Assembly: GCF_014773265.1 (NCBI RefSeq)
Contig: NZ_JACWMY010000022.1
Location: 1-40,436 of the forward strand
Source of the DNA: Mucilaginibacter pankratovii
GTDB lineage: Bacteria; Bacteroidota; Bacteroidia; Sphingobacteriales; Sphingobacteriaceae
Length of the DNA stretch: 40,436 bases
Reading direction: 5' to 3'
The notes under the pieces are model-generated. The model did no database searches. It was not told the DNA's origin and was given only the letters and a program-made list of their open reading frames with translations. Position numbers and translations under genes: made by a program. Below, one piece after another: positions 32,563-40,319 of this stretch. How positions within the stretch are numbered: position 1 is the stretch's first letter; each line of letters starts with the position of its first letter.

Positions 32563-33099
32563 ATGAAAAAGATAATTTTAACAACCGCAATATTCTTAAG
32601 CGCCCTGTCATTCCAGGCCGCTAAGGCACAAATAAGTTTTAGTATAAACATTGGCAGCCAGCCCGAGTGGGGCCCTGTAGGATACGATCACGCAGATTAT
32701 TATTACATGCCCGATATCGATACCTATTACGATGTACCGGCCCATCAATATGTGTACTATGAGAACAACAGCTGGGTACGCAGGGCATCATTACCTGCCA
32801 GGTACAATAATTACAACGTGTACAATGGTTATAAGGTGGTAGTAAACGAGCGTAACCCATGGATGCGCAACAATGTATATCGTGCTAAATACTCGGGCTA
32901 TAGGGGCCGTACCAGCCAGCCGATCATCCGCGATAGCCGCGATAACAAGTATCGTGATCATTGGATGGCAGATCGCCGCGAAGTGCGTGACGACCGCAAG
33001 GAATTACGTAACGATAGAAAAGAGATCCGTAACGACAGGAAAGACTTCCGCAAGGACGTAAGAAAATCAAACCGCGATAACCGTGGTCACGGACACTAA
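32563..33099 (+). CDS. Secreted small protein with a charged repeat tail
   Basis: I start at ATG 32563, giving a signal peptide (MKKIILTTAIFLSALSFQAA, then KAQ); the in-frame ATG at 32533 adds ten residues without reason. The 178-residue precursor has a Tyr-rich middle (DYYYMPDIDTYYDVPAHQYVY). It ends in a tail with a repeated unit DRKEIRN (four copies from about residue 145), followed by basic residues. The tail would form a highly charged helix. It was not assigned to a named family; similar small proteins occur in Sphingobacteriaceae. A good terminator follows. Confidence 0.8.
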   Translation: MKKIILTTAIFLSALSFQAAKAQISFSINIGSQPEWGPVGYDHADYYYMPDIDTYYDVPAHQYVYYENNSWVRRASLPARYNNYNVYNGYKVVVNERNPWMRNNVYRAKYSGYRGRTSQPIIRDSRDNKYRDHWMADRREVRDDRKELRNDRKEIRNDRKDFRKDVRKSNRDNRGHGH

Positions 33100-33125
33100 T
33101 GATTTTTAAGGATAAGTTTTACAGA

Positions 33126-33156
33126 AGGGCATTACGGAAACGTGGTGCCCTTTTTT
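33126..33156 (+). terminator. Intrinsic terminator
   Basis: AGGGCATTACG (33126-33136) pairs with CGTGGTGCCCT (33141-33151) around a GAAA tetraloop, followed by a run of T. Confidence 0.88.
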
Positions 33157-33158
33157 AA

Positions 33159-33773
33159 TTACTTATACTCCAGTATCCCCTTCACAAGTGATTTCCATTG
33201 CGGGAAAGACAGGCCCTCCCGGGCCGCCAGTGCTATAATGGTGTTACGCACAGTATCGTATAAGTTGGTATTGGTATTTGGCGTTTCGTTACGGCCGTGT
33301 ACAGCAACGCTTACATGGTTTTTATAACGCTCAACAATAAAAGTACTGGTAGCGCCGTGACTGTAAAAATGAGCAATAGGTCCCCCGGGTTGATGCCTTG
33401 GGTTGGCAACAGGCCTCACCGTCATGGTAAGGTATTCGCTTTCCGCTTTAGCATCTTCCAGCAGATCCATAGCCTCAATACGAACCCATTCCTTGCCATC
33501 GCCGGCTAAAGGGCCGGGGGCGGGTAGGTTGATGTAGAAGAGGTCGCCTTTTTCGGCCATTTTGTAAAGCTCTTTGCCCTGCGTATCGGTAATGGCAAAC
33601 CTGGCCGAACCGACGCCACTGAACTGATGCCACATAGAGATATCCTTCAGACGGTCTTTAGCCAGCAGGAATAAATGGTGCGCCTGCTCCTGCGTTGGGC
33701 AATCCACAATATGTATGGTGTCGGTTTTTTCGCCCTCTACCTGCGGCGGGATGTTTTCGAAAGCGTTTGGCAT
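33159..33773 (-). CDS. Uncharacterised soluble protein
   Basis: I place the start at ATG 33773 (204 residues, MPNAFENIPPQVEGEKTDTI). The frame stays open to 33881, but that extension is basic and aromatic, has no start motif, and covers the terminator of the next gene. The protein was not recognised. It has no signal peptide. Segments include VDCPTQEQAHHLFLLAKDRL, a loop with NLPAPGPLAGDGKEWVRIE, and HFYSHGATSTFIVERYKN, which suggest an alpha/beta fold. No neighbour gives a clue to its role. Confidence 0.75.
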   Translation of the reverse strand: MPNAFENIPPQVEGEKTDTIHIVDCPTQEQAHHLFLLAKDRLKDISMWHQFSGVGSARFAITDTQGKELYKMAEKGDLFYINLPAPGPLAGDGKEWVRIEAMDLLEDAKAESEYLTMTVRPVANPRHQPGGPIAHFYSHGATSTFIVERYKNHVSVAVHGRNETPNTNTNLYDTVRNTIIALAAREGLSFPQWKSLVKGILEYK

Positions 33774-33860
33774 GTTGTAATTGGTTGTAACAGCTAAACA
33801 TGGGTGCTTTAATTGTGTTTTTATTCCGATTAAATAATATCTACTATAAAATAGCGCATA

Positions 33861-33890
33861 AAAAAAGCGGCCTGTGAACAAGCCGCTTTT
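33861..33890. terminator. Terminator downstream of the symporter gene
   Basis: AAAAAAGCGGC pairs with GCCGCTTTT around CTGTGAACAA. On the minus strand the hairpin is followed by a run of T, 21 bases beyond the symporter stop. Confidence 0.8.
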
Positions 33891-33911
33891 GAAAATTTGG
33901 AACGAGTTCTG

Positions 33912-35612
33912 TTACCAGAAGAACGAGTAAAGGGCAACAATAATACCGCCTACAATTAAAGCGCCGGCTGTAAATGCGCGGTTGGTTTTAAACATAGAAG
34001 AATCTATCTCCAGACCGTTTGCCACAACGCCTTTAGCACCATCAATCTTGGAGATAATGTACATACCCGCTACGCAGATAAGGAATACAAAGCCCATCCT
34101 GTCGATAAAAGGGATCTCGTATAAATATGTCACTTTATCATTTTGCAGAGCCAACTTGGAAAAGCCATATGGCGATAAAAATTCCAGGTTTGCGAACTTT
34201 GGAAGGAACTTGAGGAATACCGAGAACACAAAACCGCCGATGGTTGCAAATAAGGCCGCGTTTGAAGTGGCCTTTTTCCAGAAGAAACCAAGAATAAACA
34301 TGGCAAATATACCGGGCGATACAAAGCCTGTATACTCTTGTATGTACTGGAAGCCCTGCTTGCCTTCGCCCATTAACCGCTCGCCAATAATCAGCGACAT
34401 GATAACGCCTAATGCCATAGCCACCACTACCGACCATTTACCTAACGAAACTAATTTTTTATCGGTTGCCTCGGGGTTAATAGCCTTTTTGTAGATATCT
34501 AAAGTAAAGATTGTAGCAATGCTGTTTGCTTTACCAGCTAAAGAGGCCACAATAGCCGCTGTAAGCGCTGCAAATGACAATCCCTTTAATCCGGTTGGCA
34601 GCAGGTTTAAAAGCGATGGATAAGCTTTATTTACGTCGGTAACGCCCGATGAGCTCATCATCTCCTGGTGAAACATGCCTTTTTGATAAAGCAGGTAAGC
34701 AGCAATGCCCGGTAACACTACAATTATCGGCATCAGCAACTTTAAGAAGGCCGCGAAAAGGATACCGGCACGTGCCGTTTTAAGGTTTGCACCCAGGGCG
34801 CGTTGGGTAATGTATTGGTTGCAGCCCCAGTAGTTAAGGTTCACTATCCACATACCGCCTATAAGCACCGATAAGCCCGGAAGGTCCATATAATTTGCGT
34901 CGTCTTTCTTAAATATCATATGGAAGTGGTCGCTTGCTTCACTGCGCATAATGTTAAGACCGTTCCACATGCCGGTTGTGCCGGATACTTCGCTGATCTT
35001 ATTAAGCGCCAGGTAAGTAGCAACAAGGCCGCCTAATATCAAAACAAATACCTGGATAACATCGGTGTAGCCGATAACCTTCATGCCGCCCAGGGTGATG
35101 ATAACCGCAAATACAGCCAGCAATGATATACACAGAGTAACATCAAGGCCCGAAATACCCGATATAGCCAAAGCGCCCAAGTAAAGGATAGACATTAAGT
35201 TTACAATGATGTATAGCAATAACCAGAAAATGGCCATTACCATTGCTACCGTGCCGTTATACCGCTGGTGCAAAAACTGCGGCATGGTGAAGATCTTATT
35301 TTTAAGATAAATAGGGATAAAGAATACCGCTACGATAATTAAAGTTGCCGCTGCCATCCATTCGTAAGTGGAAATGGCGAGGCCCATTTTAAATGCCGAG
35401 CCGCTGGTACCGATGAATTGCTCGGCAGAGATATTTGATGCGATGAGCGAAGCGCCGATTGCCCACCAGGTAAGCGATCCTTCGGCCAAAAAATAATCTT
35501 TTGAGGTAGCATCTGCATTGTGCTTGCGACGGTAGATCCAGTAACCGTAGCTCGATACGATCACAAAGTAGATGAAAAAAACGATGTAATCGCCGGTGGA
35601 AAGGGTCTTCAT
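33912..35612 (-). CDS. Sodium:solute symporter (SSS family), probable sugar transporter
   Basis: The 566-residue inner-membrane protein has about 14 helices in the SSS pattern. It opens with DYIVFFIYFVIVSSYGYWIY, followed by the family motif SLIASNISAEQFIGTSGSAF, GGMKVIGYTDVIQV, and YWGCNQYITQRALGA, which is typical of SGLT-type sugar transporters. ALTAAIVASLAGKANSIATI holds the conserved Ser/Ala region of the Na2 site. It takes up a solute with Na+. The gene lies 141 bases downstream of xylB on the same strand, so xylose or another pentose is the likely substrate, by context only. Start at ATG 35612. Confidence 0.9.
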   Translation of the reverse strand: MKTLSTGDYIVFFIYFVIVSSYGYWIYRRKHNADATSKDYFLAEGSLTWWAIGASLIASNISAEQFIGTSGSAFKMGLAISTYEWMAAATLIIVAVFFIPIYLKNKIFTMPQFLHQRYNGTVAMVMAIFWLLLYIIVNLMSILYLGALAISGISGLDVTLCISLLAVFAVIITLGGMKVIGYTDVIQVFVLILGGLVATYLALNKISEVSGTTGMWNGLNIMRSEASDHFHMIFKKDDANYMDLPGLSVLIGGMWIVNLNYWGCNQYITQRALGANLKTARAGILFAAFLKLLMPIIVVLPGIAAYLLYQKGMFHQEMMSSSGVTDVNKAYPSLLNLLPTGLKGLSFAALTAAIVASLAGKANSIATIFTLDIYKKAINPEATDKKLVSLGKWSVVVAMALGVIMSLIIGERLMGEGKQGFQYIQEYTGFVSPGIFAMFILGFFWKKATSNAALFATIGGFVFSVFLKFLPKFANLEFLSPYGFSKLALQNDKVTYLYEIPFIDRMGFVFLICVAGMYIISKIDGAKGVVANGLEIDSSMFKTNRAFTAGALIVGGIIVALYSFFW

Positions 35613-35753
35613 TTATCTGCTCAGTTTAAGTTATATTGTTTTAGTAATTGGAGGGCTAATAATACGCTATAAAATTGGTTAATCAAATTTTGAGATAGCG
35701 TTGTTACCAATTCGCGTGAAACTTGCTGCTATGCTTTAATACTTTGCCAATAA

Positions 35754-37265
35754 TTAAGAATGGACAGGTTTAGCTTCAATTTGCGCCAAATGCTCGTTCA
35801 GTACTTCCTTCCAGCTTTGGTACACTTCCTCAAAAGCCGCCGTATCGGCTGGTTTCGGTTCGATATACGCTACGGCTTCAGTATTACTAAACGCCTCCGC
35901 AGCCGAAGCAAAGATCTCGGCACCTATGCCTGCGCCAATAGCCGCGCCGAGGCTGCCATCGTTATTGTAGAACTCTATGGGCACGCCGGTAGCGTTTACA
36001 AAGGTTTCGGTAAATACTTCGCTCAAAAACATGTTCGAACGGCCCGCGCGAATTACGGTTGGGTTCATGCCGTTCTCCCGCATAATATCCAGGCCGTAGC
36101 GGAAAGCACAAGCAATACCTTCCTGCGCCGCACGGTATACATGCGCCGACGTATGTAGGTTCAAATCGATATGATGAATATGGGCGCCAACCTGTTTATT
36201 GTTCAGCATCCGCTCGGCACCGTTACCAAAAGGCAAAACCCTGAGCCCGTTGCTGCCCAAAGGAGCCGTGGCCGCCAGCGTGTTAACCTGACTATAGCTT
36301 AAGTTGGGCGCGAAAGTATTTTTTACCCAGCGGTAAAGGCTGCCGGTGCCGTTTATGCAAAGCAAAACGCCAAGGCGCTTCCGCTCGTTGGCGTAATTAA
36401 CGTGCGCAAAAGTGTTCACGCGCGATTGCGGATCATAAGCCAGCTGGTCGCTTACACCATAGATAACCCCTGATGTACCTGCCGTGGCAGCCACCTCGCC
36501 GGGGTTAAGCACGTTTAATGATAGCGCGTTGTTAGGCTGATCGCCCGCTTTGTAGGTAACCGGGGTGCCGGTATTCAACTGTAACGCGGCGGCAACGTCG
36601 GCTGTGATGCGACCGTGAGAAGAAAATACAGGTTTCACAACGGGGAATAAGCCGTCGTTGAACCCGAAATAGTCGATAATATCTTTAGAGAGCCCATTGA
36701 ACTGGAAATCGAAGAAGATCCCTTCGGACATAGCAGATGCCGAGGTGGTGATCTCGCCGGTAAGCTTCATGGCGATGTAGTCGCCTGGCAGCATTATCTT
36801 ATCCACCTGGTCGTATATCTCCGGTTCGTTTTGCTTTACCCAGGCCAGTTTGGATGCTGTAAAATTGCCGGGCGAGTTAAGCATATGCGACAAACAGGTC
36901 TCGTGCCCGATATCTTCAAAGGCTTTATCGCCAATTTCTACCGCGCGACTGTCGCACCAAATAATGCTGTTACGCAGCACATGGTGGTCTTTGTCCACCA
37001 ACACAAGCCCATGCATTTGGTAGGCGATACCTATGGCGGCAATATCTTTTGGATCGTAACCGCCTTTTTTATAGCAAAGAGAAATAGCCAGGCCGGTTTG
37101 CTGCCACCACATATCCGGTGACTGCTCGGCCCACCCGGTTTTTAGTGCAATGATGGGAGATTCGTGTTCGGGATACTGCGCTGATGAGATAACTGCCTGT
37201 GTTACAGAATTAACAACGCTCACTTTTACAGACGAGGTGCCAATATCAATGCCTAATAAGAGCAT
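35754..37265 (-). CDS. xylB: Xylulokinase (FGGY family)
   Basis: The 503-residue FGGY kinase phosphorylates D-xylulose with ATP for the pentose phosphate pathway. The start LLLGIDIGTSSVKVSVVNS is the first phosphate-binding motif. GWAEQSPDMWW, AIGIAYQMHGLV and IIWCDSRA follow, with the catalytic-Asp region in TYKAGDQPNNALS. The C-terminal actin-like domain has GTSGVIYGVS and SNMFLSEVF. Length is typical of XylB. The symporter follows in the same direction. Xylose isomerase (xylA) is not in the window. The divergent tRNA-Asp lies 178 bases upstream, with an AT-rich gap between. Confidence 0.92.
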   Translation of the reverse strand: MLLLGIDIGTSSVKVSVVNSVTQAVISSAQYPEHESPIIALKTGWAEQSPDMWWQQTGLAISLCYKKGGYDPKDIAAIGIAYQMHGLVLVDKDHHVLRNSIIWCDSRAVEIGDKAFEDIGHETCLSHMLNSPGNFTASKLAWVKQNEPEIYDQVDKIMLPGDYIAMKLTGEITTSASAMSEGIFFDFQFNGLSKDIIDYFGFNDGLFPVVKPVFSSHGRITADVAAALQLNTGTPVTYKAGDQPNNALSLNVLNPGEVAATAGTSGVIYGVSDQLAYDPQSRVNTFAHVNYANERKRLGVLLCINGTGSLYRWVKNTFAPNLSYSQVNTLAATAPLGSNGLRVLPFGNGAERMLNNKQVGAHIHHIDLNLHTSAHVYRAAQEGIACAFRYGLDIMRENGMNPTVIRAGRSNMFLSEVFTETFVNATGVPIEFYNNDGSLGAAIGAGIGAEIFASAAEAFSNTEAVAYIEPKPADTAAFEEVYQSWKEVLNEHLAQIEAKPVHS

Positions 37266-37401
37266 GTTATTTAACTTTATAATTAGCGGACAGGTATAAT
37301 TGGAATAACAACAACGAATTTAAATTAATTTTTGAATTTGATTGTATTTTGCTGTGAATTAGGCGATAAAACTTATTATCAGATAAATTTTTAAAAAGCA
37401 C

Positions 37402-37431
37402 TTGTGTAAAACAAAAAGAGGCGTATATTTG
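37402..37431 (+). promoter_or_regulatory. Promoter of tRNA-Asp
   Basis: CTTG at 37401-37404 (one mismatch to TTTG) and TATATTTG at 37424-37431, 19 bases apart. The start would fall near 37437, a few bases before the tRNA. Confidence 0.65.
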
Positions 37432-37442
37432 CAGTCCCAAAC

Positions 37443-37516
37443 GGAGTGGTAGTTCAGCTGGTTAGAATGCCTGCCTGTCACGCAGGAGGTCGCGGGTTCG
37501 AGTCCCGTCCATTCCG
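37443..37516 (+). tRNA. tRNA-Asp (anticodon GUC)
   Basis: A normal cloverleaf: acceptor GGAGTGG/CCATTCC with one G-U pair, D arm GTTCAGCTGGTTAGAAT, anticodon arm CCTGC-CTGTCAC-GCAGG with GTC, variable AGGTC, T arm GCGGG-TTCGAGT-CCCGT, and G73. CCA is not encoded. It is followed by a strong terminator and then by an integrase gene, so its 3' end is a likely attachment site. Confidence 0.97.
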
Positions 37517-37539
37517 CTGATTATGTTATCAAAAACATC

Positions 37540-37574
37540 AAAAAGGCCTTTAATCGTAGATTAAGGGCCTTTTT
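37540..37574 (+). terminator. Terminator after tRNA-Asp
   Basis: AAAAAGGCCTTTAATC (37540-37555) pairs with GATTAAGGGCCTTTTT (37559-37574) with a 3-base loop and one G-U pair. Confidence 0.9.
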
Positions 37575-37766
37575 CGTTTCAGTACTTTACCAAAACTCGC
37601 ATATAAAAGCATAATTCTATTGCGTCATTCATTGCGTCTTTTATTTTTCAAACAAAGACGCAATGAAAATCACGTAGTAAATTGATAACGAGCTTGTTCG
37701 GCGCGTGGACATCTTGTTTTAGTGATGCTCTAAACCGACATTTGTTTAACCTTTAAATGTTAGTTT

Positions 37767-39002
37767 ATGTTAGAAAAAAGCTTCGGACTGCTTTTTTATT
37801 TAAAACAGTCCAAAACTCAAAAGAAAGGCCCCCTTTACATTTACCTTAAGATCACTGTTGATGGTAAATCAGTTGAATTGTCATCCAAGAGAAAATGGGA
37901 AACGGCCAAATGGAGCTCTTCTGCCGCAAGAGCCGTTGGTACAAGAGAAGATGCCAGGGAACTAAATCATTTCTTAGATGCATTAGAATTACGAATCTTC
38001 CAGGCCAAAAGGTCACTCATAGAAGCGGACCGGGAAGTTTCTGCTCAAGTAATTAAGGACATACTTACCGGCAATGTGGAAAAACGAAAAAAGATCCTTG
38101 AGGTTTTTACTGAGCATAACGCCCAGATGAAAGCATTGCAAGGGGTTGACTTCGCTCCGAGCACCATGCAACGTTACAGCATATCCTATAACCATACTCG
38201 TGATTTTATTAAGTGGAAGTATAGGACTGACGATAGGGATATCAAAGATCTCGACCATGAGTTTATCTCGCAATATGCATTTTGGTTGAAGACCGTGAGG
38301 AATTGCGATCATAACACTACGATGAAATATTTAGTGAATTTTAAAAAAATAGTCCTGATCTGTGTAAGAAACAAATGGCTGCCGGGAGATCCATTTTCCA
38401 ATTTTAAACTCACCAGAAAAACGGTTGAGCGGACAGCACTGACTGACATAGAACTTCAACGGATCGCTGAAAAGAATTTTGAAAATGTGAGATTAAGTAA
38501 TGTCAGGGATATTTTCCTGTTTAGCTGTTATACCGGCCTGGCGTATGTTGATGTCAAAAATCTAAAGCGGGAAGATATACAAACTGGTGTCGATGGGGAA
38601 CTGTGGGTTTTTATCAACCGGCAAAAGACAAATGCCTTATCAAAAATCCCTTTGCTACCGGAGGCCATGGACATTATAAAAAAATATAACGATCACCCTA
38701 AATGTATAATTAACGGCGTAGTGTTACCGGTTCTTACCAACCAAAAGATGAATTCCTACCTTAAAGAGATAGCAGACTGCTGTGCTATTCAGATGGAGCT
38801 AACTTATCATATAGCCCGCCATACATTTGCAACAACTGTCACCCTAAGTAATGGTGTACCGATAGAGACCGTTTCGAAAATGCTGGGTCATGCTACTATC
38901 AAGCAAACGCAACATTATGCAAAGACGCTCGACCTTAAGGTAAGTGAAGACATGAACAGGCTAAAGAAACGAATGGTTAGAAAAGGGCAGGCATCAGCAT
39001 AG
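37767..39002 (+). CDS. Tyrosine recombinase/integrase of the IntDOT-like Bacteroidota type
   Basis: The 411-residue protein has an arm-binding domain (FGLLFYLKQSKTQKKGPLYI), a SAM-like core-binding domain (about 110-215) and a catalytic domain. Catalytic residues visible are Lys in NRQKTNALSKIPL, His and Arg in YHIARHTFATTV, His in LGHATIKQTQHYAK, and the Tyr nucleophile in the same segment. The first catalytic Arg, expected in the helix SCYTGLxY, is Ala here (TGLAYVDV), as known for IntDOT relatives that lack Arg I. It starts 250 bases after tRNA-Asp, so it is probably the integrase of an element inserted there. It ends with a perfect hairpin. Confidence 0.93.
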   Translation: MLEKSFGLLFYLKQSKTQKKGPLYIYLKITVDGKSVELSSKRKWETAKWSSSAARAVGTREDARELNHFLDALELRIFQAKRSLIEADREVSAQVIKDILTGNVEKRKKILEVFTEHNAQMKALQGVDFAPSTMQRYSISYNHTRDFIKWKYRTDDRDIKDLDHEFISQYAFWLKTVRNCDHNTTMKYLVNFKKIVLICVRNKWLPGDPFSNFKLTRKTVERTALTDIELQRIAEKNFENVRLSNVRDIFLFSCYTGLAYVDVKNLKREDIQTGVDGELWVFINRQKTNALSKIPLLPEAMDIIKKYNDHPKCIINGVVLPVLTNQKMNSYLKEIADCCAIQMELTYHIARHTFATTVTLSNGVPIETVSKMLGHATIKQTQHYAKTLDLKVSEDMNRLKKRMVRKGQASA

Positions 39003-39010
39003 GTATAATA

Positions 39011-39043
39011 ATGAAGTATAAACCAGAATGGTTTATACTTCAT
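39011..39043 (+). terminator. Perfect hairpin after the integrase gene
   Basis: ATGAAGTATAAACC (39011-39024) pairs exactly with GGTTTATACTTCAT (39030-39043) around AGAAT. The T run is short (TTT), so termination is likely but not certain. Confidence 0.65.
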
Positions 39044-39291
39044 TTAAAAGCTTATCAAGCTATTTCTAAATCCGCCGACCTCACATTCAGTTATAACTAT
39101 AAAACAACACTGGTCGCTCGTAAACACTCAGGAGAGCGGCCGTGGGAATTGGATGTCCGACTAATTCGATGCCGTTAATAGCACACGCGTTGGCGCAACC
39201 GGGTTATTCGGTAAAAACGCGGGGACTAAAGCTTTTTACAAAACCCCTAAATCACGCCATACCAAGTCATTGCACCGCTTAAACAGCTGGT

Positions 39292-39386
39292 AGCGGCAAG
39301 CCGGAAAAATGTCAAGGGTGGCGCATCCTTTGAGAAACAATTAACAATGCGCCATTTATGTACCCTTTACTTTTTTCCGGCGTTGC
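39292..39386. repeat. Long imperfect hairpin in gene-free DNA beside the integrase
   Basis: CCGGAAAAATGTCAAGGGT (39301-39319) is the inverse of ACCCTTTACTTTTTTCCGG (39362-39380) with two mismatches. The pairing continues inward through GGCGCAT (39320-39326) with ATGCGCC (39347-39353), and outward through GCAA and TTGC. It lies in a stretch of about 620 bases (39044-39670) with no gene. It could be an attachment or transfer site, a regulatory RNA, or a repeat of the mobile element. Confidence 0.6.
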
Positions 39387-39529
39387 TAATTTTGTGTTGG
39401 CGGTGTGATGGGTAAACGACGCTGGGCAAACCAAACGAATGAATGATAACAGTTATCCAGTCTGATAATAAATTAGAGGCTGTGGGAAAGGAGGTGGTGT
39501 TCGAGGTACGAATAACATCACTGCGAGGG

Positions 39530-39599
39530 CGCAAAGGCTAATTGCGAAATGAAGCCCGGAGCGGATGAGTGTGGCGCAATAAAGCAATTTGCCTTTGCG
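39530..39599. repeat. Second inverted repeat in the gene-free DNA
   Basis: CGCAAAGGCTAATTGC (39530-39545) is the inverse of GCAATTTGCCTTTGCG (39584-39599) with one mismatch, enclosing 38 bases. No gene overlaps it. It lies 72 bases from the end of the XRE gene. Confidence 0.55.
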
Positions 39600-39670
39600 T
39601 AAAGGGAGTAATCCAACTCAGGGTGGAACCCCATTTATTCTATAAGCTAATGGCTATTAAATCGGCGTAG

Positions 39671-39880
39671 TTACTGTTTAGTTGAAACCAATAGCACTCT
39701 TACATCTACGTCCAAAGCTTTAGATATCTCAAACAATCTCTTTACAGAAGGCTGGGCAGAATTTGTACACCAGCTAGAAACAGTTTCGGGAGTAATATTT
39801 AATGATCCGGCCAAATCTATGTTGGTTTTACCCTTTTCAGCTAAGACAGATTTAATACGGTTATAGATGGTTTTACTCAT
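39671..39880 (-). CDS. Small XRE-family helix-turn-helix regulator
   Basis: The 69-residue protein is a single HTH domain: IKSVLAEKGKTNIDLAGSLN, then ITPETVSSWCTNSAQPSVKR, with the Cro/C1 pattern of helix 2-turn-helix 3 and a following helix LFEISKALDVDVRVLL. It binds DNA, probably as a dimer, and may control the element carrying the integrase. There is no partner toxin or antitoxin gene. The -7 element TATATTTG (minus strand, 39897-39904) lies 16 bases before its ATG, so the leader is very short. Confidence 0.88.
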   Translation of the reverse strand: MSKTIYNRIKSVLAEKGKTNIDLAGSLNITPETVSSWCTNSAQPSVKRLFEISKALDVDVRVLLVSTKQ

Positions 39881-39896
39881 TCCTATTGATGTAAAA

Positions 39897-39904
39897 CAAA
39901 TATA
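39897..39904 (-). promoter_or_regulatory. -7 element of the XRE gene
   Basis: On the minus strand this reads TATATTTG, a perfect TAnnTTTG. No -33 TTTG is seen at the right distance. Confidence 0.45.
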
Positions 39905-40037
39905 ACAAGCTGTAATAAAGCGAATTTTTATATAAATTGACTTTTTAACTTAATTAAATAATGTAAAAATTTATTTAAATTTGTTTTTACGTTATTAATT
40001 GCCTTTTTTAAAATAAATTAAATATTTAGAAAATTGA

Positions 40038-40200
40038 TACTTTTGCAGTCAATTCTGTTAAGATAAGATTGCATACGAGCCTCGCAGCTAAATCTGGTAA
40101 ATTTAACCTCAGCGAGCGTAAGTGCAGCATCACCCCCTATATAGCTATAGGGCTGGTGCTCGCTTGTGTTTATTGTTGAGGGTTATTTTGAAAAAAATAA
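40038..40200 (+). ncRNA. Candidate structured RNA or leader upstream of the sigma factor
   Basis: TACTTTTG at 40038-40045 is a perfect -7 element followed by CAGTC, as at the tRNA-Asp promoter. The next 130 bases fold into two hairpins. One is CTCGC/GCGAG with inner TAAAT/ATTTA (about 40080-40117). The other has CCCTATA/TATAGGG with outer GCA/TGC (about 40126-40163). There is no ORF inside. It may be a separate small RNA or the leader of the sigma gene at 40320. The remaining bases up to 40319 have small inverted repeats but no clear signal. Confidence 0.4.
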
Positions 40201-40319
40201 TAGGCTTACCAGAGCCTGGCTACAATAGACTTTGCGGGTTACCGGCCCTATTGCATAAGTTTCAGACCGGCACCATCATCTATTGGCTTTACATTGATTT
40301 TCTTATCAAATGCAAAGTT

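Noticed and set aside
33774..33881. N-terminal extension of the unknown protein at 33159-33773
   Set aside because: The extra frame overlaps the symporter terminator and has a composition unlike the rest of the protein.
37443..37516. Idea that the tRNA-Asp is another member of the unusual tRNA-like pair
   Set aside because: It has a normal 5-base variable region, G1-C72 and a fully paired anticodon stem, so it is the ordinary tRNA-Asp.
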